Part shown: positions 16,666 through 26,224 of the stretch, piece after piece
Layout of the letters: each line of letters opens with the position of its first letter
Numbering within the stretch: the first letter of the stretch is position 1
NCBI RefSeq assembly: GCF_023231945.1
Contig: NZ_JAJLJH010000001.1
Location: 1,426,001 to 1,490,000 of the forward strand
Source: Scleromatobacter humisilvae
GTDB taxonomy: Bacteria; Pseudomonadota; Gammaproteobacteria; Burkholderiales; Burkholderiaceae_C
Direction: 5' to 3'
DNA length: 64,000 nt
Made by a program: the position numbers and the translations under genes
Notes under the pieces: generated by a model
Database searches by the model: none
What the model saw: only the letters and a program-made list of their open reading frames with translations
What the model was told of the DNA's origin: nothing

Positions 16666-17690
16666 GGACGCGCGGCCGGCAGTCGGGCGCGGCCTTGCTG
16701 CTCGCGCTGCTGATCATGACGCTAGTGGCCACGCTCGCGGCGGGCATGGTGTGGCTGCAATGGCGCGGCATCGAGGTCGAGGCCGCCGAGCGCGCGCGCA
16801 CGCAGGCCGAGTGGCTGCTCAACGCGTCGCTGGACTGGGGCAACCTGATCCTGAAGTCGTCGATCCGCAACAGCTATACCGACGACGACCTCGGCCAGCC
16901 GTGGGCCACGCCGCTGGCCGAGACCAAGCTGTCGAGCTTCCTGTCGGCCGACGGCAACCATCAGGACGACTCCGGCCCCGAGGCCTACCTGTCGGGCCAG
17001 ATCACCGACGCGCAATCGAAGTACAACCTGTTCAACCTCGTCAACAGCGACGCCGCCGGCAAGAACACCGAGATCCAGCGACTGCAGATCCTGTTCTCGG
17101 CGATCGGCGTGTCGCCGGACGTCGCCGCCACGATCGCCGCCGGGCTGCGCGCCAGCTATTCGGCGCAGCAGCTGCAGAAGGACCAGTCGGGCCAGGCCGA
17201 CGCCACCAACGCCGTCGTGATGCCCATCGAAGTGGCCGACCTGGCCTGGTACGGCGTCGATCCGAAGGTGGTCAAGACCATCGAGCCGTTCGTCCAGATC
17301 CTGCCGTTCACGGGCACGGCGCCGGTGCCGATCAACGCCAACACCGCGCCGGCGGAGGTGCTCATGGCCGGCTGTCCCGGCATGACCCGGGCGCAGGCCG
17401 AGCAGGTGATCCTGCAGCGGCGGCAGAAGCCCTTCGACGATCCGGCCAAGGTCACCGCCAACATCGGCATGCCGGTCGCGACGGCGTGCGGCGGCGGTGC
17501 CGACAACCCCGGGCCCAAGGTCCTCTACTCGGTCAAGTCGCAATACTTCGAGATCTTCGGCCAGCTGCGCTACGAGCAGCACGTGATCCGCGAGCGCTCG
17601 GTCGTGTACCGCAAGGATCAATTCTCGGTCCAGGTGCTGCGTCGCGAGCGGGTGCCACCCGACCCCGTCGCCGCCGCTGCCCCCGCATGA
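16653..17690 (+). CDS. gspK: type II secretion minor pseudopilin GspK
   Basis: A 345-residue protein, longer than the other pseudopilins as expected for GspK. The leader ends RGRQSG-AALLLALLIMTLV. The mature +5 position is Leu rather than Glu, which is the known GspK hallmark for the tip subunit. The helical insert domain shows YNLFNLVNSDA and PINANTAPAEVLMAGCPGMT, a helix-hairpin-like segment. The start at ATG 16653 has GGGAG eight bases upstream; ATG 16662 is an alternative. A gap of 208 bases follows before gspL. Confidence 0.93.
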   Translation: MGHMRTRGRQSGAALLLALLIMTLVATLAAGMVWLQWRGIEVEAAERARTQAEWLLNASLDWGNLILKSSIRNSYTDDDLGQPWATPLAETKLSSFLSADGNHQDDSGPEAYLSGQITDAQSKYNLFNLVNSDAAGKNTEIQRLQILFSAIGVSPDVAATIAAGLRASYSAQQLQKDQSGQADATNAVVMPIEVADLAWYGVDPKVVKTIEPFVQILPFTGTAPVPINANTAPAEVLMAGCPGMTRAQAEQVILQRRQKPFDDPAKVTANIGMPVATACGGGADNPGPKVLYSVKSQYFEIFGQLRYEQHVIRERSVVYRKDQFSVQVLRRERVPPDPVAAAAPA

Positions 17691-17898
17691 TCCGGGTCGA
17701 CCCGATACCGCGAAAAAGGGATTGCCGCCCCCGGCCCGTGCCGCGCCTTGGCGTTTTCCCGCAGCACCGTGTGACACAAAGTCGCCGGAACCGTCACCGT
17801 CACAGGCCACAATACGCGGCTTTGCCCTGGCATGGCCTGGTCTCGCCCGGGCAGCGCCCTGCTTCACACGCAGGCTGTAAATTCGTCCTTCTCCATCC

Positions 17899-19143
17899 AT
17901 GTCCACGCTGATCATCCTGCTCGCAGCCCAGCCCCGGCTCGCTGCCCCGACGACCGCCGGCCATGTCGCGCCCGCCGAGTTCGACTACGTGCTGAGCGCG
18001 GACGGCACGCGCGTGACGGATCACGGCAGGGCCACGCCCGCGGCGCTGCCGCGCGCGTCGCTGGTGGTGGCGGTGCTGCGCCCGGGCGACGTCGCGTTCC
18101 AGCGCGTGGCGATCCCCAAGGCGCCCGCCGCCCGCATGCGCGCCGCGCTCACCGGCGTGATGGAGGAAGGCCTGCTCGAGGACGAGGACGAGATCCACCT
18201 GGCGCTGGCGCCAGATGCCAAGCCGGGCGGCGAGCACTGGGTCGCCGTCGTCAACAAGCCGTGGCTGCGTGCGCAGCTGGCCGCGCTGGAGGCCGGCAAC
18301 GTCGCGCTCGATCGCGCGGTGCCGTCGTGGTGGCCCGACCAGGGCGTGGCCGGCCACACCTTCCGCGAGGGCGGCCCGGACGAGCCCGCGCAGCTCGCGT
18401 GGCGCGACGATGCCGGCGTGCTGTGCGTGCCACTGGCCAGCCCGGTCGCGCGCGCGCTGCTCACCGCGCTGCCCGAGGACACCGTGGTGCGCTGGACGGC
18501 CACGCCCGAGACCGCGCTCGACGCGAGCGAGTTCGTCGGCATGCCGGTGGCCTCGGTCACCGACGAGGAACAAGGCCTGCGCGCCGCGCGCGCCGGCTGG
18601 ACGCTGCTGCAGTTCGAGCTCGCGCCGCAGCGCCGCGGCGTCAAGCTGGTGCGCGACCTGGCGGCCCGCTTCGCGTTCGACCCGGCCTGGCGCGTCACGC
18701 GCATGGGCCTGATCGCGCTGGTGGCCGTCACGCTGCTGGGCCTGAACATCCGCGCGTTCCAGGAGAACCACCGCATCGCCCAGAAGAAGGCCGCGCTCGC
18801 CACCGCGGTGGCCGAGGCGTTCCCGAACCTGAAGACGATCTACGACCCGGCCGCACAGGCGCAGCGCGAGCTCGACACGCTGCGCGCCGCCGCCGGCCGC
18901 CCCGGCGACGGCGACATCGAGACGCTGATGCAGGCCGCCGAGTCGGCTTGGCCCCAGAGCCATTCGCCGATCTCCAACCTGAAGTTCGAGCCGGGCCGCC
19001 TGACGCTGCCGGCCGACGGCTGGACGCCGCAGGAGATCGAACGCTTCACCACGCAACTGCGCGCCGCCAACGTCGACGTGCAGTCGGGCACCGGCAAGCT
19101 GGTGCTGAGCCATCGCCAGCCTTCGGTCCGGAGCAAGAAATGA
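17899..19143 (+). CDS. gspL: type II secretion inner-membrane protein GspL
   Basis: A 414-residue bitopic protein. The cytoplasmic actin-like domain (residues 1 to about 260) would bind GspE. A single transmembrane helix lies near 270-288 (MGLIALVAVTLLGLNIRAF), and a periplasmic ferredoxin-like domain follows with a coiled-coil-like start (ENHRIAQKKAALATAVAEAF). It is preceded by a 208-base gap that may carry its own promoter; I see no convincing -35/-10 there. The stop overlaps the gspM ATG. Confidence 0.9.
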   Translation: MSTLIILLAAQPRLAAPTTAGHVAPAEFDYVLSADGTRVTDHGRATPAALPRASLVVAVLRPGDVAFQRVAIPKAPAARMRAALTGVMEEGLLEDEDEIHLALAPDAKPGGEHWVAVVNKPWLRAQLAALEAGNVALDRAVPSWWPDQGVAGHTFREGGPDEPAQLAWRDDAGVLCVPLASPVARALLTALPEDTVVRWTATPETALDASEFVGMPVASVTDEEQGLRAARAGWTLLQFELAPQRRGVKLVRDLAARFAFDPAWRVTRMGLIALVAVTLLGLNIRAFQENHRIAQKKAALATAVAEAFPNLKTIYDPAAQAQRELDTLRAAAGRPGDGDIETLMQAAESAWPQSHSPISNLKFEPGRLTLPADGWTPQEIERFTTQLRAANVDVQSGTGKLVLSHRQPSVRSKK

Positions 19144-19631
19144 GCGCCATCACGGACACCCGCGACCAGATGCGCGCGCGCTACGCCAAGCTCGACGCGC
19201 GCGAGCGCCAGATGGTCGTGGTCATCGGCGGCGCGCTGGCCTTCCTCGTCGTGTGGCTGCTGCTGGTGCGGCCGGCGTGGACGACGCTGGACGACGCGCC
19301 GGTGCTGCGCGCGCAGGCCGATGCCCAGCTGCTGCAGATGCAGGCCATCTCCAACGAGGCCCGGCAGCTGCGCGCGCTGCCGCCGGTGCCGCAGTCGGTG
19401 GCCGAGCAGGTGCTGAAGTCCGCCACCGACGACCTCGGCGGCAAGGCCAAGTTCGCGATGCAGGGCGACCACGGCACGCTGAGCGTCACCGGCATCAACG
19501 GCGAAGACCTGCGGACCTGGCTGCTCAAGGCCCGCGGCGGCGCGCGCGCGCGCCCGACCGGGGCGTCGCTGACGCGGGCCGGCGAAGGCTACAACGGCAC
19601 GCTGGTCGTGGCGATCGGCTCGCAACAGTGA
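19140..19631 (+). CDS. gspM: type II secretion inner-membrane protein GspM
   Basis: A 163-residue protein with a cytoplasmic N-terminus, one transmembrane helix at residues 25-43 (VVVIGGALAFLVVWLLLVRP) and a periplasmic domain that pairs with GspL. Its start overlaps the gspL stop (ATGA). Downstream is a 124-base gap with a palindromic repeat before gspN. Confidence 0.9.
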   Translation: MSAITDTRDQMRARYAKLDARERQMVVVIGGALAFLVVWLLLVRPAWTTLDDAPVLRAQADAQLLQMQAISNEARQLRALPPVPQSVAEQVLKSATDDLGGKAKFAMQGDHGTLSVTGINGEDLRTWLLKARGGARARPTGASLTRAGEGYNGTLVVAIGSQQ

Positions 19632-19689
19632 TGCGCACTTTCGTGTCCTCCGCCGTCGGCCGCTGCGCCACGCGGGCCGTGCGCCGGGC

Positions 19690-19752
19690 CGCCCCAAGGA
19701 GGCCCGCGGTCCCCTCGGGGGATGCAGCGCCGCACCCGGCGCGGGAGGGGCG
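19690..19752. repeat. palindromic intergenic repeat of Burkholderiales type
   Basis: Between gspM and gspN lies a run of short GC hairpins, including GTCCCCTCGGGGGA and GCCGCACCCGGCGCGGG. I recognise this pattern (CCGCCCC AAGG, CCCCTCGGGG, then a GCGCCG block) as a recurring intergenic element in Burkholderiales genomes. A related copy is at 56039-56119. It may influence mRNA ends within the operon. Confidence 0.5.
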
Positions 19753-19755
19753 GTC

Positions 19756-20727
19756 ATGAGCGTGATCCGCCTGCGCCCGGCCAAGGGCAGTCGTCCCGCC
19801 TTCTCGCCGCCTCCGGTGGAAGGCCAGGTGCGGCTGCTGCAGCGCCATCGCCGGCTGGCCATCGTGGGCGCGGCGATCGGGCTCGTCGTCGGCCTCGTCG
19901 CCACGCTGCCGGCCAGCCTGCTCGCCAACGCCGTGGCCAGCGCCACGAACGACACGTTCCTGCTGGCCGAGGCCGAGGGCACGATCTGGAGCGGCAGCGC
20001 GATCACCGTGCTGACCGGCGGCGTCGGCAGCCACGACGCCTCGGTGCTGCCGACGCGCCTCGAATGGACGCTGCGCCCGCGCTGGAACGGCGTCTCGCTG
20101 CACCTGACGCAGGACTGCTGCCTCGCCCACGGCATGGACCTGAGCCTGCGCCGCACGCTCGATGCGTGGCGGGTCGACGTCATCGGGCCGGACGAGCGCG
20201 GCAAGGAGATCGCCGCCGCCGCCAAGGTCACGCCGGGCATGAGCGGCGCGGACTCCGCGGCCCTGGCCGCCGCCACCCCGCTGGGCCAGTGGCCGATGGG
20301 CTGGCTCGAGGGCCGGGGCTTTCCGTGGAACACGATCCATCCGGGCGGCGTCTTGACATTGAGCACGCACAATCTGTCGTTCGCGCTGAAGAACGGGCAC
20401 TGGAGCACGCTCGGCAGCGCGCAGGTCGAGATCCGCCAGGCCTCGTCGCGCCTGACCACGCTCGACTCGCTCGGCACCTATCGCGTGCTGATCCAGCCGG
20501 ATCCCAGCACGCAGGTCAATCCCGGCGACGGCGCCTCGCGCGACCTCGTGTGGATCTCGACCATCGACGGCGCGCTTCTCATCGACGGCCGCGGCCTCAT
20601 CGGCGCCACGGGCGTGCGCATCCGCGCCGAGGCGCACGCCGCCGCGGGCTCCGAGGCCGCGTTGAACAACTTGCTGAACCTCATCGGACGCCGCAACGGT
20701 GCGATGTCCGACATCTCGATCGGGTGA
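19756..20727 (+). CDS. gspN: type II secretion protein GspN
   Basis: A 323-residue protein with a cytoplasmic N-terminus, one transmembrane helix at about 34-58 (LAIVGAAIGLVVGLVATLPA) and a periplasmic domain containing AEAEGTIWSGSAITV, the GspN hallmark. GspN is not essential in all systems and its role is poorly defined. Two Cys (TQDCCLAHG) may form a periplasmic disulphide. The gene is followed at two bases by gspD. Confidence 0.88.
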   Translation: MSVIRLRPAKGSRPAFSPPPVEGQVRLLQRHRRLAIVGAAIGLVVGLVATLPASLLANAVASATNDTFLLAEAEGTIWSGSAITVLTGGVGSHDASVLPTRLEWTLRPRWNGVSLHLTQDCCLAHGMDLSLRRTLDAWRVDVIGPDERGKEIAAAAKVTPGMSGADSAALAAATPLGQWPMGWLEGRGFPWNTIHPGGVLTLSTHNLSFALKNGHWSTLGSAQVEIRQASSRLTTLDSLGTYRVLIQPDPSTQVNPGDGASRDLVWISTIDGALLIDGRGLIGATGVRIRAEAHAAAGSEAALNNLLNLIGRRNGAMSDISIG

Positions 20728-20729
20728 TC

Positions 20730-23042
20730 ATGGAACGACTGTCTGCTTCTCTCCGCCGTCTGAACGCGACCACGATCGCGATCGCCCTGCTCGCGAATTC
20801 GATCGCCCCCATCGCCCAGGCCGCGCCGCGCAAGGACGCGACCGCCAGCGCCGAGGACGCGGTGCCGACCTCGCGCGCACGTGGCACGCCCGTGACGCTG
20901 AACTTCGTCAACGCCGACATCGAGGCCGTCTCGCGCGCCATCGGCGCCATGCTCAATCGGGACATCCTGGTCGACCCGCGCGTCAAGGGCAACATCACCG
21001 TCTACAACGACAAGCCGCAGCCGCTCTCCGAGGCCTATCGCAACTACCTGTCGGCGCTGCGCGGACTCGGCTTCACGGTGGTGGAGTCGGGCGGCTTCCT
21101 GAAGGTGGTGCCCGAGGCCGATGCCAAGCTGCAGACCAGCACTGTGTCGGTCGGCGCGCCGTCGCAGCGCGGCGACGTCGTGCTGACGCAGATCTTCAAG
21201 CTCAACTACGAGAACCCGAACAACCTCGTGGCGGTGCTGCGCCCGCTGATCACCGCCAACAACACGATCAACGCGAGCCCCGGCAACAACTCGCTGGTCA
21301 TCACCGACTACGCCGACAACCTGCAGCGCCTGGGCAAGATCATCGCCGCGCTCGACCAGCCCGCCGGCGGCGAGCTGCAGGTCGTGCCGCTGAAGAACGC
21401 GGTCGCGACCGACGTCGTGCAGACCGTGCAGAAGCTGATCGACGGCTCCAGCACCGCGGTGCAGGGCGTGCCGGGCCAGGGCGGCGGCGGCACGTCGGTG
21501 ATCGTCGAGGGCCGCACCAACTCGCTGATCGTGCGCGCGTCCAACCAGTCGCGCATGGCCTACGCGCTGTCCATCATCGACAAGCTCGACCAGCCCACGC
21601 CCGGCGGCGGGCCGGCCGGCAACATCTGGGTCGTCTACCTGAAGAACTCCGACGCCGTGAAGATGGCCGAACTGCTGCGCGCCGCGATCTCGGCCGGCAG
21701 CGCGGGCAACGGCGGCGGCGGCCCGTCCGGCGGCACCGGCGGCGCGCCGACGGCCGACGGCCGCACCACGGCGATCCAGAACCCGAACGCGCCCACGGGC
21801 ACGTCGGGCACCGCGGGCGGCGCGTCGGCGCAGTCGACGACGCCGGTCGCGGCCTCGGCGCGCCCGTCCACCGGCGGCCAGGTGCAGGCCGACCCGGCCA
21901 CCAACGCGCTGATCATCACGGCCTCCGAGCCGGTGTATCGCCAGATGCGCCAGGTGATCGACCAGCTCGACGTGCGCCGCGCGCAGGTCTACGTCGAGGC
22001 GCTGATGATCCAGGTCGACGCGCAGAAGGCCGCCGACATCGGCTTCCAGTGGCAGGGCCTGCTGGGCGCCGGTGCGTCCTACCTCGGCGGCGGCACCAAC
22101 TTCTCGGCGCAGACGTCCAACAGCGGCGGCAACATCATCGACCTCGCGGTGGCCGCGGGCACCGCCGCGGCCACGGGCGGCACCACGTCGACCACGACGA
22201 CGACCAGCGGCACCACGGTGTCCAGCCAGCTGGGCCCGGGCCTGAACCTCGGCTGGGTGCCCAAGATCAACGGCATCTACACGCTCGCGGCGCTGGCCCA
22301 CTTCCTGGAGACCAACGCCGGCGGCAACGTGCTGTCCACGCCGAACCTGATCGCGATGGACAACGAGGAGGCCAAGATCGTCGTCGGCCAGAACATCCCG
22401 CTGATCACCGGCAGCTTCACCAACACCGGCGGCGCCACCAGCAGCGTCAACCCGTTCCAGACGGTGGAGCGCCAGGACGTCGGCATCACGCTGCGCATCA
22501 AGAGCCAGGTCGGCGAGAACGGCACCGTGCGCATGACGATCTACGAGGAGAACTCGTCGGTCTCCGGCACCAGCAGCCAGGTCACCAACAAGACCTCGGT
22601 CGAGACCTACGTCACCGTCGACGACGGCGCGATGATCGCGCTCGGCGGCCTGATCAAGGACGAGTTCAACGACTCGACCACCGGCGTGCCGCTGCTGCAG
22701 AGCATCCCTATCCTGGGCAACCTGTTCAAGAGCTCGGACCGCACGCGCCACAAGAGCAACCTGATGCTGTTCCTGCGGCCGATCGTGATCCGCAACCAGG
22801 CCGACGCCGACAAGCTCACCATCAACCGCTACGACGCGATCCGCACGCAGCAGCAGAGCCTGCAGCCCGACCACAGCCTGCTGATGCGCATCAACGACGC
22901 CCCGGTGGTGCCGGTGGTCAAGCCCAACGGACGCATCGACAACAGCGTGCCGGCCGATCCGCAGACGAAGTCGATCGACATGCCCAGCGTCTCGCCGATC
23001 CCCGACCTGCGCGACCCGCCGCCGCCGGCGCCGACCAAGTAA
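20730..23042 (+). CDS. gspD: type II secretion outer-membrane secretin GspD
   Basis: A 770-residue secretin. A signal peptide ends near IAQA-AP. The N0 domain follows ([20 protein letters not shown]), then N1-N3 repeats with the typical [20 protein letters not shown] and [20 protein letters not shown]. Between N2 and N3 there is a Gly/Ser/Thr-rich insert (about residues 325-385). The secretin core ends in [17 protein letters not shown] and [16 protein letters not shown] Thr-rich stretch near residue 490 is probably a periplasmic loop. There is no pilotin-type lipobox and the C-terminus is Pro-rich. It forms the outer-membrane channel. Confidence 0.96.
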   Translation: MERLSASLRRLNATTIAIALLANSIAPIAQAAPRKDATASAEDAVPTSRARGTPVTLNFVNADIEAVSRAIGAMLNRDILVDPRVKGNITVYNDKPQPLSEAYRNYLSALRGLGFTVVESGGFLKVVPEADAKLQTSTVSVGAPSQRGDVVLTQIFKLNYENPNNLVAVLRPLITANNTINASPGNNSLVITDYADNLQRLGKIIAALDQPAGGELQVVPLKNAVATDVVQTVQKLIDGSSTAVQGVPGQGGGGTSVIVEGRTNSLIVRASNQSRMAYALSIIDKLDQPTPGGGPAGNIWVVYLKNSDAVKMAELLRAAISAGSAGNGGGGPSGGTGGAPTADGRTTAIQNPNAPTGTSGTAGGASAQSTTPVAASARPSTGGQVQADPATNALIITASEPVYRQMRQVIDQLDVRRAQVYVEALMIQVDAQKAADIGFQWQGLLGAGASYLGGGTNFSAQTSNSGGNIIDLAVAAGTAAATGGTTSTTTTTSGTTVSSQLGPGLNLGWVPKINGIYTLAALAHFLETNAGGNVLSTPNLIAMDNEEAKIVVGQNIPLITGSFTNTGGATSSVNPFQTVERQDVGITLRIKSQVGENGTVRMTIYEENSSVSGTSSQVTNKTSVETYVTVDDGAMIALGGLIKDEFNDSTTGVPLLQSIPILGNLFKSSDRTRHKSNLMLFLRPIVIRNQADADKLTINRYDAIRTQQQSLQPDHSLLMRINDAPVVPVVKPNGRIDNSVPADPQTKSIDMPSVSPIPDLRDPPPPAPTK

Positions 23043-23058
23043 GACGAGCGAGGCCACC

Positions 23059-24480
23059 ATGGGCGCACGCCATCCCCTGCCCTACGCCTGGGCCAAGACG
23101 TATTCGGTGCTGATCGAGGACGACGGCCGCGAGCGCGTGCTGCACGTCAGCGACGGCACCTCGCGCACGGCGCTGGCCGAGGTGCTGCGGCTGCACTCGG
23201 TCGACCGCATCGAGCGCGAGACGCCCGCCGCGCTGCAGACGCGCATCGCGCAGGCCTACTCGGGCGGCCAGGGCAGCGCGGCGTCGGTCGTCGGCGAGGT
23301 CGAGAGCGCGGTCGACCTCTCGCGAATGATGCAGGAGCTGCCGGCGGTCGAGGACCTGCTGGAAGCGAGCAACGACGCGCCCATCATCCGCATGCTCAAC
23401 GCGCTGCTGACGCAGGCCGCGAAGGACGGCGCGAGCGACATCCACATCGAGCCCTACGAACGCAGCTCCAGCGTGCGCTTCCGCGTCGACGGCACGCTGC
23501 GCGAGGTGGTGCAGCCGAACAAGGCGCTGCACGCGGCGTTGATCTCGCGCCTGAAGATCATGGCCGAGCTCGACATCTCCGAGAAGCGCCTGCCGCAGGA
23601 CGGCCGCATCTCGCTGCGCATCGGCGGCCGCGCGATCGACGTGCGCGTGTCGACGCTGCCGTCGGCGCACGGCGAGCGCGCGGTGCTGCGTCTGCTGGAC
23701 AAGGGCGAACAGAAGTTCAGCCTCGAGTCGCTCGGCATGGATGGCGACGTGCTTCAGCAGTTCCACCGCCTGGTGCAGCAGCCGCACGGCATCGTGCTGG
23801 TGACCGGCCCGACCGGCTCGGGCAAGACGACCACGCTGTACGCATCGCTGACGCGCCTGGACACGCGCACCTCCAACGTGCTGACGGTGGAAGACCCGGT
23901 CGAATACGAGCTGCCCGGCATCGGCCAGACGCAGGTCAACCCGAAGATCGACCTCACCTTCGCGAAGGCGCTGCGCGCGATCCTGCGGCAGGATCCGGAC
24001 GTCGTGATGATCGGCGAGATCCGCGACTTCGAGACCGCGCAGATCGCCATCCAGGCCTCGCTGACGGGCCACCTGGTGCTGGCCACCGTCCACACCAACG
24101 ACGCGCCCTCCACCATCAATCGGCTGATCGACATGGGCGTCGAGCCCTTCCTGCTCAGCTCGTCGTTGTTGGGCGTGCTGGCGCAGCGCCTGGTGCGCAA
24201 GCTGTGCGAATACTGCAAGCGCGAGGACGATCAGCATCGCTGGCACCCTGTGGGCTGCGAGCACTGCGTCAACTCCGGCTACAAGGGGCGCACGGGCGTC
24301 TACGAGCTGCTGGTGGTCGACGAGTCCATCCAGAGCCTGATCCACGCGCGCGCGCCGGAGCACGACGTGATCAAGGCGGCCATCGCCAACGGCATGCACT
24401 CGATGCGCGAGGACGGCGAGCGGCTGGTGGCCGAGGGCGTCACGTCGCTGGAAGAAGTCGTGCGCGTGACGCGCGACTAG
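23059..24480 (+). CDS. gspE: type II secretion ATPase GspE
   Basis: A 473-residue cytoplasmic ATPase. Walker A is [10 protein letters not shown] (residues 250-259, Lys256), the Asp box is near 275 ([19 protein letters not shown]), Walker B is [12 protein letters not shown] near 318, and the His box follows ([15 protein letters not shown]). A tetracysteine zinc motif is present as CEYC-x13-CEHC near residue 390, with a shorter loop than most GspE proteins. It powers pseudopilus assembly through GspF and GspL. Confidence 0.96.
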   Translation: MGARHPLPYAWAKTYSVLIEDDGRERVLHVSDGTSRTALAEVLRLHSVDRIERETPAALQTRIAQAYSGGQGSAASVVGEVESAVDLSRMMQELPAVEDLLEASNDAPIIRMLNALLTQAAKDGASDIHIEPYERSSSVRFRVDGTLREVVQPNKALHAALISRLKIMAELDISEKRLPQDGRISLRIGGRAIDVRVSTLPSAHGERAVLRLLDKGEQKFSLESLGMDGDVLQQFHRLVQQPHGIVLVTGPTGSGKTTTLYASLTRLDTRTSNVLTVEDPVEYELPGIGQTQVNPKIDLTFAKALRAILRQDPDVVMIGEIRDFETAQIAIQASLTGHLVLATVHTNDAPSTINRLIDMGVEPFLLSSSLLGVLAQRLVRKLCEYCKREDDQHRWHPVGCEHCVNSGYKGRTGVYELLVVDESIQSLIHARAPEHDVIKAAIANGMHSMREDGERLVAEGVTSLEEVVRVTRD

Positions 24481-24493
24481 GTTCGAAGCATCC

Positions 24494-25708
24494 ATGCCCG
24501 CGTACAAATACGAGGCGCTCGACGCCAACGGCAAGTCGTCCAACGGCATCGTCGAGGCCGAGTCGATGAAGGCCGCGCGCTCGCACCTGCGCGGGCTGCA
24601 GCTGGTGCCGCTGGGGCTGACGCCGGTCGCGGTGGTGGAGTCCGCGGGCGGCCAGGGACGATTCACGCGCAAGGCGTTCTCGTCGTCGGGGCTGGCCGTG
24701 TGGACGCGCCAGCTGGCCGGCCTGGTCGCCGCGGGGCTGCCGCTGGAACGCGCGCTCACCGCACTGGCCGACGAGGCCGAGGAGCAACGCCAGCGCGACC
24801 TGATCGCGCACCTGCGCAGCGAGGTCAACGGCGGCGCCACCTTCGCGCGCGCGCTCGGCAGCGTGCCGCGCGAGTTCGACGAGGTCTACCGCGCGGTGGT
24901 CGCCGCCGGCGAGCAGAGCGGCGCGCTGGGCCGCGTTCTGGAGCGCCTGGCCGACGACCTCGAGGAGCGCCAGTCGCTCAAGGGCAAGCTGATCGGCGCG
25001 GCGCTGTATCCGGCCATCGTCTCGCTGATCGCGGTCATCATCGTCACGTTCCTGGTCACCTACGTGGTGCCGCAGGTGGCGTCGGTGTTCGCGACCAGCA
25101 AGCACGCGCTGCCCTTCCTCACCGAGATGATGCTGTCCATCAGCGCCTTCGTGCGCCAGTGGGGCCTGCTGGCCGCGGCGCTGCTGATCCTGGGCGGCAT
25201 CGTCTTCAGCGCCTCGCTGCGCCAGCCCGCGTTCCGGCTGCGCTTCGACGCCGCGTTTCTCAACCTGCCGCTCGCCGGACGCCTGGCGCGCGGCTACAAC
25301 GCGGCGCGCTTCGCCGGCACGCTGGCGATGCTCGCGGGCGCCGGCGTGCCCATCCTGAAGGCGCTGCAGGCGGCCGCCGAGACGCTCGGCAACCACGCGC
25401 TCCGCGCCGACGCCATGGAGGCGCTGGTGCAGGTGCGCGAAGGCGCGCCGCTCGCCTCGGCGCTCGCGGCCCACAAGCGTTTCCCGGGCCTGCTGGCGAT
25501 GTTCGCGCGCCTGGGCGAACAGACCGGGCAGCTGCCCACCATGCTCGATCGCGCCGCGCGCCAGCTCAGCAACGAAGTCCAGCGCCGCGCGTTCGCGCTG
25601 GCCACGCTGCTGGAGCCGCTGCTGATCGTGGCGATGGGCGGCGTCGTGCTCGTCATCGTGCTGTCGGTGCTGCTGCCGATCATCCAGCTGAACGATTTCG
25701 TGAAATAG
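24494..25708 (+). CDS. gspF: type II secretion inner-membrane platform protein GspF
   Basis: A 404-residue polytopic protein with two homologous GspF domains of about 120 residues (FTRKAFSSSGLAVWTRQLAG in the first; YNAARFAGTLAMLAGAGVPI in the second). Three transmembrane helices lie near 170-195, 220-242 and 375-398. It is the last gene of the plus-strand gsp run and is followed 22 bases later by a strong terminator. Confidence 0.95.
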   Translation: MPAYKYEALDANGKSSNGIVEAESMKAARSHLRGLQLVPLGLTPVAVVESAGGQGRFTRKAFSSSGLAVWTRQLAGLVAAGLPLERALTALADEAEEQRQRDLIAHLRSEVNGGATFARALGSVPREFDEVYRAVVAAGEQSGALGRVLERLADDLEERQSLKGKLIGAALYPAIVSLIAVIIVTFLVTYVVPQVASVFATSKHALPFLTEMMLSISAFVRQWGLLAAALLILGGIVFSASLRQPAFRLRFDAAFLNLPLAGRLARGYNAARFAGTLAMLAGAGVPILKALQAAAETLGNHALRADAMEALVQVREGAPLASALAAHKRFPGLLAMFARLGEQTGQLPTMLDRAARQLSNEVQRRAFALATLLEPLLIVAMGGVVLVIVLSVLLPIIQLNDFVK

Positions 25709-25730
25709 CCGGAGGCCGCTCGCTGCTGGC

Positions 25731-25765
25731 AGGCCGGACGCGTCTCGGACGCTTCCGGCCTTTTT
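25731..25765 (+). terminator. rho-independent terminator of the gsp operon
   Basis: AGGCCGGA pairs with TCCGGCCT and, after a C-T mismatch, GCGTC pairs with GACGC around a TCG loop. The stem runs directly into a run of five T. It lies 22 bases after the gspF stop and is the clearest terminator in the window. Confidence 0.9.
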
Positions 25766-26224
25766 CATGCCCGCACCGATACCCTGTTTCCGGTATTGAC
25801 CGATATTTAATACAAGCGGCTCGATACTCATCGATATAACCAGTCTGCCGACTGGACAGCACCAGCACCATGAGATCGGACATGCGCGCGCAGCGCCGTC
25901 GAGCTGCCGTGGAATCGTCCGTTTCTCGCCGACGTGCGCGTGCAAACGGACGAATCGTCGGCGCGTCGCGCCATTGTTCAGCGCCATCCGAATTCAGTTC
26001 ACCGAAAGTATGCACATACTAATTATTTATTTTACTCGCATACTGGTCTTGTAGTGGTTATCCATCATGTCCGATTTATGACGCGGCACTACGCTGAACC
26101 CGATTCGAAAGTTTCAGGCGACGCCGCTCCCGAGTCGCAGACCGTGGCGCCGCCGTCTTCCGAATCGAATCCGGCGTCCCCTCCCCAGAGACGCTTCCTT
26201 GCCCGGAACTCACGGAGAACAAGC
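25766..26224 (+). promoter_or_regulatory. AT-rich upstream region of chitinase 1 with several palindromes
   Basis: This 459-base gap holds no convincing gene. It has two islands far more AT-rich than the surroundings (about 25796-25840 and 26018-26065). Inverted repeats are CCAGTC-TGCC-GACTGG (25840-25855), TCGTCCGTTT with AAACGGACGA across a 19-base loop (25915-25953), and AGTATG-CA-CATACT (26007-26020). The last sits beside an AT-rich stretch that could hold a promoter. The layout suggests regulator sites and a long 5' leader for the chitinase mRNA. A frame in phase with the chitinase is open from 25934, but a signal peptide is only found at 26225. Confidence 0.5.

Noticed and set aside
17691-17898. 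Separate promoter for gspL
   Set aside because: The 208-base gap suggests one, but I find no convincing -35/-10 pair, so it is not listed as a feature.
20478-23060. 860-codon minus-strand frame opposite gspD
   Set aside because: It is the shadow of a well-conserved secretin gene and has no motif of its own.
26007-26020. LuxR-type quorum-sensing box upstream of chitinase 1
   Set aside because: AGTATGCACATACT is palindromic but lacks the CTG/CAG ends of lux boxes, and no luxI or luxR pair is near.
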